Source: CAIYRG01 sp964446945 (lineage in GTDB: Bacteria > Pseudomonadota > Alphaproteobacteria > Micropepsales > Micropepsaceae). Taken from it: 64,000 nt of DNA. The stretch is from the NCBI GenBank assembly GCA_964446945.1, contig CAYUQO010000015.1:55283-119282 (forward strand), read 5' to 3'. Positions 27,759 through 34,862 of the stretch are shown here, piece by piece. Under the pieces are notes generated by a model that saw only the letters and a list, made by a program, of their open reading frames with translations, made no database searches and was not told where the DNA came from. A program made the position numbers and the translations under genes. The number at the start of each line of letters is the position of its first letter. Position 1 is the first letter of the stretch.

Positions 27759-28648
27759 AACCCCTGAACCTGACCGCTCCTGAACTCCGATATTCGTCCA
27801 GCCCCTATCGCGCCCTTCGGCGCGATATACGTCGTGCATTGCTGCGTTACCGTCACACCACGCCAATTTCGGTTGCCCATGACGTAATGCGCAGCATTCG
27901 TCTGCATCGTCAGGATCCGGCGGTTCGGACATTGACGCCGCGCCCGGAGCGGTTTGTGGTCTCGATGACCACGATTCCCGAAAGAGTGGATAAGATCGTG
28001 CCCGCGCTGCGGAGCGTCCTCGATCAGTCTTGCCCTGCCGACCGTGTCGTGCTTGCTTGGCCTTGGGCCATGAACGCCAGGGGCTGCCCGAAACTGCCGC
28101 GCTTACCGCCCGGCGTTGATGTCCTTCCCTGCGAAGATCAGGGACCTTCCACCAAATTCCTCGCGGTGCATGCTGTGGAGCCGCGCGCTGCAATCGTGGT
28201 CGTGGATGACGATGTCATCTACCCCGTAGACTTTCTCGGAACGCTTATGGAAGCGCATCGGCGCGAGCCAATGACTGCGTTTGGCTGGCGCGGCTGGCGA
28301 CTGCAGCCGGCCGTCAATCCTCGCGACTTCGACCACGTGTTTGCAACGGCCATTCGTGAACCCGTGCAAGTTGACGTGCTTCTCGGCACTTGGGGCTACC
28401 TGATCCCGCCGGGGGCCCTCGATCGGACGGTTCACGATTTCCAGGGCTGGCCAGCGGAGTTGCGCTTTGTCGACGATGTCTGGATTTCGGGACATCTCGC
28501 GCGGCTGGGCATATCTCGATGTGTCCTCGCCGCGCGAGGGCTACCAATCAAAACAGCTGCATCATCCATCGGTGCATTGACAAATGGTCCGAACCGCTCA
28601 GGACACAATGACGATGTCGGGATCCAGGCGTTCTCTGCCTGGTGGTGA
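27755..28648 (+). CDS. GT-A type glycosyltransferase-like protein with DDD motif
   Basis: A 297-residue soluble protein. RFVVSMTTIPERVDKIVPAL resembles the N-terminal nucleotide-binding strand of GT-A enzymes and AIVVVDDDVIYPVDF contains the DxD metal site. TWGYLIPPGALD and FVDDVWISGHLARLG provide typical acceptor-side motifs including a second acidic pair. The GTG start overlaps the stop of inositol-3-phosphate synthase, so the two are co-translated, which suggests that the acceptor is an inositol lipid. The family is uncertain. The last ~51 bases overlap the end of the convergent PAP2 gene. Confidence 0.75.
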   Translation: MKPLNLTAPELRYSSSPYRALRRDIRRALLRYRHTTPISVAHDVMRSIRLHRQDPAVRTLTPRPERFVVSMTTIPERVDKIVPALRSVLDQSCPADRVVLAWPWAMNARGCPKLPRLPPGVDVLPCEDQGPSTKFLAVHAVEPRAAIVVVDDDVIYPVDFLGTLMEAHRREPMTAFGWRGWRLQPAVNPRDFDHVFATAIREPVQVDVLLGTWGYLIPPGALDRTVHDFQGWPAELRFVDDVWISGHLARLGISRCVLAARGLPIKTAASSIGALTNGPNRSGHNDDVGIQAFSAWW

Positions 28649-29560
28649 GAATCCAAGTCTTGCAAGGATCATCGGCGACACAAATACGGCAACGGCGGCA
28701 ACGCACCAACCGGCAATTCCGTCGACGATCCAATGATGATCGAGGTAGATGCTCCCGCCGAACATCGCGAGCGCGTAAAAGACATGGATCGGACGTGTCA
28801 CCCACGTGGCGCCGCGCCACCCGACAATCAGCCCGATGACCGGAAAGGCGCAGTGCAGTGACGGGAATGCAGCGAAAACTGCGGGGCTGTGGCCGTAGAA
28901 TTCCTGAAAATAGGTAATCCCCAGAAGCTGGTCGACACGCGCAAGACCAGCGGCGCTTCCCGGCACCAGGACATCGACCCCGCAGCCATAAGCCTGGACG
29001 TACCACGGTGGCGATGTCGGGATCACCATCCAAAGCGCGATTGCCAGCAGATAGGAGACGGCCACTGCCCAGACGAATTGCCGCGAGCGCAACTCGTCGA
29101 TGAACAACAGATAAATCGCGTATCCGGCCAGAATGTAAATGAAGCCCGCATAGGGAATGGCAAAAAACAAATCCAGAGCCGGGGTATGGTGAATGGTCCA
29201 ATAATCCTGCCAGGTCGTGTTTGGACCCGCGGAAATAAATGCGACGTCAAGATTCCGCGCCCAGCAGGTGTGTCGGGCTTTTGCCAGAACAGCCGATTGC
29301 GCGTAACCATAGACATCATATGCGATGCCCACGAAAAGCAGCGGATATCCAATGGAAACCAACCGCTTGGTCGCGGCAGTAGCAAACCCGAGCGCAGCGA
29401 AGGCGAATGCGATGCTCAAGTGAATTGGACCTGATCCGCCGATAACTCCAGTCGCCGCGGCATAAAGCGACGGAAGCAACGGCAATAGCCAATATCGGCC
29501 CCAAAGTTGCCGCACATGCGCAATCGGGGCACTCCGATGCAACTTGGCGAATAAAGCCAT
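28598..29560 (-). CDS. PAP2-family inositol phosphoceramide synthase-like (AUR1 type)
   Basis: A 320-residue polytopic enzyme. Its catalytic motifs are those of the AUR1/IPC synthase branch of the PAP2 superfamily: PTSPPWY (181-187), FPSLHCAFP (about 232-240) and SIYLDHHWIVDG (270-281) with the conserved His and Asp. AUR1-type enzymes transfer phosphoinositol from phosphatidylinositol to ceramide. Inositol-3-phosphate synthase and a CDP-alcohol phosphatidyltransferase flank it, as in the inositol-lipid locus of Bacteroides, which supports that reaction. It follows the CDP-alcohol gene on the same strand by about 23 nt. A plain lipid phosphatase is the main alternative. Confidence 0.82.
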   Translation of the reverse strand: MALFAKLHRSAPIAHVRQLWGRYWLLPLLPSLYAAATGVIGGSGPIHLSIAFAFAALGFATAATKRLVSIGYPLLFVGIAYDVYGYAQSAVLAKARHTCWARNLDVAFISAGPNTTWQDYWTIHHTPALDLFFAIPYAGFIYILAGYAIYLLFIDELRSRQFVWAVAVSYLLAIALWMVIPTSPPWYVQAYGCGVDVLVPGSAAGLARVDQLLGITYFQEFYGHSPAVFAAFPSLHCAFPVIGLIVGWRGATWVTRPIHVFYALAMFGGSIYLDHHWIVDGIAGWCVAAVAVFVSPMILARLGFSPPGRERLDPDIVIVS

Positions 29561-29583
29561 GTTTGCTCAGCCGCCGGTGGCGT

Positions 29584-30249
29584 TCATGGCGTTTGTTGCG
29601 GTCCCCGGCCAAGGTCATCCCTTGCGGCAATCAGAGCCGAAATGAATGCCCAAAAGTTCAAGATGCCGGCCATTGCGAGGCAAAGGATTGTCAGCGGCGC
29701 ACGAACGTCAACGCCGGGAAGATGGATTGGACCGATCAGCAGAGCCACAGTGACGAGAATAAGGCGGTCGCTTCGCCGCATCCACAGCCGGGGCAATTTG
29801 CTGCCGAGTGACTCGGCGCGGGCCCGGACGTAGGAAATCATGAAGGCCCCGACCAGTGTGATCGCGGGAATCACAGCGGGCCAGCCGATTGGAGCAATAA
29901 AGAACATTAACCCGAGCAGAGGTGCTGCGTCGGAAATCCGGTCGAGAGATGAATCCAGCAGCGCCCCATATGCCGTCATCCTGTTTGTCGCCCGTGCCAA
30001 CGAACCGTCAAGCAGGTCAAAACTGCCACTGGTGATCAACAATGCCGATGCGATCAGAAATGCACCTGAAGCGGCCGCAGCACCGCTGGCAAGAGCAAAC
30101 ACCAGAGAGACCAGGGTTAGCGCGTTTGGTGTAGCGCCGAAACGGGCCAAAAATAACGCGACCCGTCCCAGGGCGGCTTCATACGACAGTCTGGATATCG
30201 GTACGTGTCCGGCCGCGGTCCCGGCCTTTTCGCGATGATGTTCGCCCAT
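29584..30249 (-). CDS. CDP-alcohol phosphatidyltransferase (phosphatidylinositol-phosphate synthase-like)
   Basis: About 221 residues, six membrane helices. The CDP-OH-P motif D-x2-DG-x2-AR-x8-G-x3-D-x3-D is complete: D78, D81-G82, A85-R86, G95, D99 and D103. Such enzymes displace CMP from CDP-diacylglycerol with an alcohol. With inositol-3-phosphate synthase and the IPC synthase-like gene alongside, the likely alcohol is inositol 3-phosphate, giving phosphatidylinositol phosphate. ATG 30249 is preferred (G-rich ribosome-binding region upstream); the frame continues to 30315. A dedicated PIP phosphatase is not recognisable nearby. Confidence 0.85.
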   Translation of the reverse strand: MGEHHREKAGTAAGHVPISRLSYEAALGRVALFLARFGATPNALTLVSLVFALASGAAAASGAFLIASALLITSGSFDLLDGSLARATNRMTAYGALLDSSLDRISDAAPLLGLMFFIAPIGWPAVIPAITLVGAFMISYVRARAESLGSKLPRLWMRRSDRLILVTVALLIGPIHLPGVDVRAPLTILCLAMAGILNFWAFISALIAARDDLGRGPQQTP

Positions 30250-30359
30250 TTGATTTACCGCCCCCCGGCAGACTGAACTCGCGATCCATGGAACGACACT
30301 GGCACAGTTTGGCAAAATGGATATGACGGGTCAAAGCGAAGCAAATTATAGGCGCTGGT

Positions 30360-31118
30360 TCACGCCCGGGGCAGTGCTCGAAGCACGCTCCGCCTCAGGG
30401 GGCCCGGAAGACAGCGAAAGGCCGCCGTCAGGATTCCGTACTGCCACGGTATGACAATGCGGGCGCCGCGCTTTGCCAGCCGGCGTTTGATGGTTGCCGC
30501 CGCAACTTCGGCGCTGATCATGAACGGCTTGGGTGCATGAACCTGCCGGCTCATGGCCGTATCGACGAATCCGGGCGCGACAAGACTTACTCTGATTCCG
30601 GAATGTTCGAGCCTGATGGCAAGCGATTCGGCGAACATCTTCAGGCCGGCTTTGCTGCCGGAATAGGCCGGCGCCATGGGTAAAGGAATGGAGTCGGCGA
30701 CCGATGACATCAGAACAATATGCCCGCGTCCGCGCGAGACCATGCATTCCGCAGCGGCATTTGCTCCAACCACCGCCGCGGTAAAATTGACTGTCGCCAC
30801 ATCCAAAGCATATTGGGCAGATTCGGCTTCATGTTCGCCGGACACTCCGCCAAGCCCGGCATTGAGGATCGCAATGTCGATCGGGGTGACAGCATCGAAG
30901 TTCCGAATGTGCCCGGCAATTTCTCCGATGTTGCGCAGGTCGAACTCGAGCACGCGGACTGTGCTTCCGAGATTTCTACATTCGCGCGCGGTTTGCGCCA
31001 GACGTTCCGCATTGCGCCCCCAAAGAATGAGAATCGTGACAGGTGACGCATAGGCCTTCGCGAGAGCGGCGCCGATCCCGCTCGACGCGCCCGTGACAAG
31101 AATGGTGGCGCTTGCCAT
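30360..31118 (-). CDS. Short-chain dehydrogenase/reductase (ceramide/3-ketosphinganine reductase candidate)
   Basis: A 252-residue classical SDR. Cofactor motif TGASSGIG (9-16), NAG in ILNAGLGG, catalytic Ser in VLMSSVADS and catalytic YxxxK in YSGSKAGLKMF are all present. A hydrophobic C-terminal region (IPWQYGILTAAFRCLPGPLRR) suggests membrane association, as for KDSR-type enzymes. It diverges from the ceramide synthase-like gene by 62 bp and is upstream of the inositol-lipid genes on the same strand. The neighbourhood makes reduction of 3-ketosphinganine or ketoceramide the best guess, as done by CerR in Caulobacter. Confidence 0.8.
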   Translation of the reverse strand: MASATILVTGASSGIGAALAKAYASPVTILILWGRNAERLAQTARECRNLGSTVRVLEFDLRNIGEIAGHIRNFDAVTPIDIAILNAGLGGVSGEHEAESAQYALDVATVNFTAAVVGANAAAECMVSRGRGHIVLMSSVADSIPLPMAPAYSGSKAGLKMFAESLAIRLEHSGIRVSLVAPGFVDTAMSRQVHAPKPFMISAEVAAATIKRRLAKRGARIVIPWQYGILTAAFRCLPGPLRRSVLRALPRA

Positions 31119-31180
31119 TATCTCCCGCGACCCGTTGAAATCAGGAAGGACTCTGCCAAAGTGGGGGAGACCAGCTGAAC

Positions 31181-32335
31181 ATTAATAGCCCCATCCCGCC
31201 GGTCGAAATACATCGCGTCGAGTCGCGGGCCGACTGGCGGCAATTTCATATTCTTCCGTATGATATCTATCGCGATGATCCACACTGGATAGCGCCCCTG
31301 CTGTTGGAGCGAAAGCTGCATTTCGCCCCCAAACATAATCCTTTCTTTCAGCATGCCGAGGCCCAATTCTTTCTGGCTTGCCGGGACGGGAAACCGGTCG
31401 GACGCGTCAGCGCGCAAATCGATCGGCTTCATCTTGCGCGATATGGTGATCATACCGGCCATTTCGGTTTCATCGAAGCCATCGACGACAGAAGTGTTTT
31501 CGCCTTGCTGCTTGCAGCCGCCGAGGGTTGGCTTCGCAGCCGGGGTATGAAGCGGGCCTTTGGCCCTGTCAGTTTCTCGATGTGGGACCAGCCGGGACTG
31601 CTCGTTCATGGTTTCGATACGCCGCCCTATGTCATGATGGGGCACGCCCGGCCCTATTATGCCGGCCACATCGAAGCTCTTGGTTACCAAAAAGAAGAGG
31701 ACCTGCTCGCCTATCGTGTCGGGCGCGAAACTCCTGTTCCGGATGCAATGTACCGCGTCATACAGCACGCGCTTCGAAGCGGTGACATTGTCGTCCGTCC
31801 GGGACGCAGGGAAAAGAAATATTTCGACATTGAGGTCGCACTGCTGCTCGACATCATCAACGATGCATGGTCCGGCAATTGGGGGTTTGTCGAGATGACC
31901 AAGGCAGAAGTTGACGACTTCGCCGGGCTTTTGCGTTTTCTATTGCGGCCTGGTGACATCGCAATCGCAGAATATCGTGGAGAGGCCGCTGCCTTCGCAG
32001 CGATTTTTCCCAATGTGAACGAAGCCATACGCGAACTGCACGGACGCCTCTTGCCATTCGGTTGGGCAAAACTTCTTTGGCGGCTGAAAGTGCGCCGCCC
32101 GGGCACCGCGCGTATGCCATTGATGGGCGTGCGAAAATCGTTCCAGAATTCCGCCCTCGGAGCAGCGCTGGCATTCGCCGTAATCGACGCCGCATGCAAG
32201 TTTGGTATGGCCTGCGGAGCAGTCGAGGGGGAACTCTCCTGGATTTTGGAGCGCAACAGGCGGGTTCGCCAGGTTATCGAAGCATTCGGCGCTGTGCCGT
32301 ACAAGCGCTACAGAATATACGAAAAAATGCTCTGA
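31181..32335 (+). CDS. Bacterial ceramide synthase-like GNAT acyltransferase, non-canonical start
   Basis: A GNAT-fold protein of the group that includes Caulobacter bCerS, which N-acylates 3-ketosphinganine. Conserved blocks include IYRDDPHWIAPLLLERKLHF, HNPFFQHAEAQFFLA, GFIEAIDD, GPVSFSMWDQPGLLV, MMGHARPYYAGHIEALGY and a C-terminal SWILERNRRVRQV. The first canonical start (TTG 31304) would remove the conserved YRDDPHW segment. The frame is open from 31139 but has no ATG, GTG or TTG before 31304. A GGGGGAGA ribosome-binding site at 31163-31170 points to ATT 31181 (or CTG 31175), giving about 384 residues, normal for the family. Confidence 0.8.
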   Translation: MNSPIPPVEIHRVESRADWRQFHILPYDIYRDDPHWIAPLLLERKLHFAPKHNPFFQHAEAQFFLACRDGKPVGRVSAQIDRLHLARYGDHTGHFGFIEAIDDRSVFALLLAAAEGWLRSRGMKRAFGPVSFSMWDQPGLLVHGFDTPPYVMMGHARPYYAGHIEALGYQKEEDLLAYRVGRETPVPDAMYRVIQHALRSGDIVVRPGRREKKYFDIEVALLLDIINDAWSGNWGFVEMTKAEVDDFAGLLRFLLRPGDIAIAEYRGEAAAFAAIFPNVNEAIRELHGRLLPFGWAKLLWRLKVRRPGTARMPLMGVRKSFQNSALGAALAFAVIDAACKFGMACGAVEGELSWILERNRRVRQVIEAFGAVPYKRYRIYEKML

Positions 32336-32489
32336 TTTTGTGACAGGTGGCGGCCGGCCCCACCCACCCTTGTCGAAACGGGATTGGCGGTTCGTGCACC
32401 ATTTGCGAGCGCCCCAAAATTTGGCAGCAACAGTTTCCAAGTTCAGCATTTCCGGCTAATTTTTTGCGAGGGGGCCCGAATGGGCCAGC

Positions 32490-32499
32490 GGGGGGGGGG
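32490..32499 (+). repeat. Homopolymer tract of ten G upstream of the serine palmitoyltransferase gene
   Basis: Ten consecutive G residues lie between an ATG at 32480, which has a good GAGGGGG ribosome-binding site (about 32468-32474), and the aminotransferase reading frame. With ten G the ATG is out of frame; with eight or eleven it would enter the gene as MGQRGGG(P)QVDTP. The tract is therefore either a phase-variable switch or a length error in the sequence. Confidence 0.6.
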
Positions 32500-32505
32500 C
32501 CGCAG

Positions 32506-33789
32506 GTGGACACACCTGACAAGGTTGAGATTCCCAAAGGGTTTCGCCGTACCGGTGATCGCCGGACCACCATGCGCGCATTTGTCGAGACCCTGCCGGC
32601 CTACCGCTATTTGCAGCGCCGCATCGCAGATGCGATCAGGAATGGTGTCACTGCGAGTCCATTTTTTCAGCCCCGGGACGGGATCAGCGGAAGTATCATC
32701 CGTTGGAATGGCCAGGAGCTGATAAATTACTCCGGATACAATTATCTCGGGCTATCAGGTCACCCCGCCGTATCCGAGGCTGCAAAAAAAGCGATTGACA
32801 AGTACGGCACATCCGCGTCCGCCAGCCGCATCGTATCGGGCCAGATCGACTTGCATGTCGAGTTGGAAAGGCGTCTTGCCAGGTTTCTGGGCACTGACGA
32901 TGCCCTGATATTCATCAGCGGGTACCTGACGAATGTGAGCGTCATTGCGCAGCTGGTTGGCCGACCGGACGCCGTCATTACCGATTCGGCCGCACATAAC
33001 AGCATCGTCACGGGAGCGCGACTATCCGGGGCGCGCAATATCACCTTCAGGAACGGTGAATGGGACGAACTCGACAACTTGATGGGTTCGCACCGAGGGA
33101 CGTTCAACCGAGGTCTGCTGATTGCTGAAGGTCTTTACAGCATGGATGGCACCAAGCTCGACCTGGCGCGCGCCGTGCAACTCGCCCGACAGCACGAACT
33201 TCTGCTCATGGTCGACGAGGCGCATTCGCTGGGAGTTCTGGGCCCGGCCGGCCGGGGGATCTGCGAGGACAGAAATCTCCCTCCCGGTACGATCGATGTG
33301 CACATGGGCACGTTGAGTAAAGCACTCGCCAGCAGCGGAGGTTACATTGCAGGCGACGGAGCGCTGATCGAATTTCTGCGATATTCCTGCCCGGGCCTCA
33401 TCTTCAGCGTCGGACTGGCCCCGGCCGAAACGGCTGCCGCGATTACTGCATTGGATGTTTTGGAGCGCGAACCAAACCGGCCACAGGAACTGAAGCAGCG
33501 CGCCCGGTTGTTTCGTCAGTTGGCAGGGGAATGGGGACTCGACATGAGTGGCAGCGACGACGCACCGATCAGCTCTCTGATTGTCGGTGACGAGCATGTC
33601 GCGATTGCTTTATCGCGGTCACTTCTGCAGCACGGGATTCATGTCCAGCCGATTATGTGGCCCGCCGTATCGGCCCAATCTGCGCGATTGCGATTCTTCA
33701 TCACGCTGGATCACAGCGAGGAGCAGATGCGGTTGACGATCCCGGTGGTGGCGCGCGAATTGGAGCAATTGCGGCGCCGCGTTGGTTGA
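32506..33789 (+). CDS. spt: Serine palmitoyltransferase-like alpha-oxoamine synthase
   Basis: A PLP-dependent fold-I enzyme that condenses an amino acid with an acyl thioester. From GTG 32506 (427 residues) it shows SGYNYLGLSGHP, the substrate-side DSAAHNSI, the MVDEAHSLGVLG strand and the Schiff-base lysine in HMGTLSKALASSGGY (about residue 272). The family also contains 8-amino-7-oxononanoate synthase and glycine acyltransferases. Ceramide synthase, DES1-like desaturase and IPC synthase neighbours favour serine palmitoyltransferase. No acyl carrier protein gene is adjacent. ATG 32572 (MRAFVETLPAYRY) is a shorter alternative start, and an upstream ATG 32480 is discussed with the G tract. Confidence 0.85.
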   Translation: MDTPDKVEIPKGFRRTGDRRTTMRAFVETLPAYRYLQRRIADAIRNGVTASPFFQPRDGISGSIIRWNGQELINYSGYNYLGLSGHPAVSEAAKKAIDKYGTSASASRIVSGQIDLHVELERRLARFLGTDDALIFISGYLTNVSVIAQLVGRPDAVITDSAAHNSIVTGARLSGARNITFRNGEWDELDNLMGSHRGTFNRGLLIAEGLYSMDGTKLDLARAVQLARQHELLLMVDEAHSLGVLGPAGRGICEDRNLPPGTIDVHMGTLSKALASSGGYIAGDGALIEFLRYSCPGLIFSVGLAPAETAAAITALDVLEREPNRPQELKQRARLFRQLAGEWGLDMSGSDDAPISSLIVGDEHVAIALSRSLLQHGIHVQPIMWPAVSAQSARLRFFITLDHSEEQMRLTIPVVARELEQLRRRVG

Positions 33790-33927
33790 TAAGTGCTGAC
33801 TTATCGAACTCATCTGCCGTGAGCTCTGCGGCCGATGGGCTGGCTATCCGTGTTCGATTGACCGCGGGCGTGCTGATTAGAATCGATTCGGCGTGCAACA
33901 ACTTGCGCCGCCAGAGGAGCATCTGAT

Positions 33928-34677
33928 TTGATCGTTCCGGTGATCTATCACAGCCTGCCGCTCGCATTCTGGGTGTGGGCCGTGCACATGCTGGTATTCC
34001 ACGTCCTCGGCCTCATTTTCGAGTGGTGCGACGAAACCGCCGCCCTGAAAAGATTCAAGGTGCGCAATATGGACCGGCTGAGTTACGCGCACCTGATGCG
34101 CCGGGCCGTAGTCAATCAGACCTTTATCCTGCTGCCAGCGATGCTGGTGTGCCAGTCTCTCCGGCTCGCCTTTGTCGGTCCGGCCCATCTGCCGCCGGTG
34201 CTGTTTTTCGGCGGCCTGGTGCTCATGGGCCTTGGTCACGATGTAGTACAATATGTCACGCACCGGTTTCTGCTGCATCACAGAAAGCTCGGCTGGCTGG
34301 GCCATGGGCTGCACCATGTCACCGGCGCGAGCAAGGCTATCAGCGCCCTGTACATGAGTTCGGCGGATTTCTTCCTGAATATTGTCTGCCCCTATCTTGT
34401 CCCGCTGATCCTGATTGGCGGCGGCGGATCGGATGTGCTGTTCCATGTGCTGATTATGGGACTTGGCGTGGTAGGGGGATTATACGAACATTCGGGTTAC
34501 GACTTTTCCGCGCGTACCGACTCCAATCGATCGATTCAGCGGCTTCTGCCTCCGGCACTGATCAGCAGCCATGCGCATGGCCAGCATCACCGAAGATCGT
34601 CCGTGAGCTTCAGCGACGGCTTCGGCAGCCCCGGTCTTTGCGATCGGCTCTTCGGCACGAGCTGGTATCAGCACTGA
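33928..34677 (+). CDS. Sterol desaturase/fatty acid hydroxylase superfamily protein
   Basis: A 249-residue membrane di-iron enzyme with histidine motifs GHDVVQYVTHRFLLHH, GHGLHHVTG and SSHAHGQHHRRS. The TTG start at 33928 is supported by AGAGGAG at 33912-33918. It follows the serine palmitoyltransferase-like gene by 138 bp on the same strand. It is distinct from the hydroxylase at 16886, so the cluster encodes two. One could act on the sphingoid base (Sur2-like C4 position) and the other on the N-acyl chain (FA2H-like C2), but sequence does not tell which. Confidence 0.82.
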   Translation: MIVPVIYHSLPLAFWVWAVHMLVFHVLGLIFEWCDETAALKRFKVRNMDRLSYAHLMRRAVVNQTFILLPAMLVCQSLRLAFVGPAHLPPVLFFGGLVLMGLGHDVVQYVTHRFLLHHRKLGWLGHGLHHVTGASKAISALYMSSADFFLNIVCPYLVPLILIGGGGSDVLFHVLIMGLGVVGGLYEHSGYDFSARTDSNRSIQRLLPPALISSHAHGQHHRRSSVSFSDGFGSPGLCDRLFGTSWYQH

Positions 34678-34862
34678 AACATCTGCCGCCGCACTGCCGA
34701 TTTGCGCGATCATGGTTTACGCCGCGTCGGAGTGGCATTGGATTTCGCTCTCCATTCCGCGCCGGGTTTTCGGCCACCGGCTCGCTGTTGGGCGGATCAC
34801 GGTGCCACCCGCGCACAGCGCGGGCAGACGCAAGAACGGGACTGGCGCAGACGCCTTTCAGA

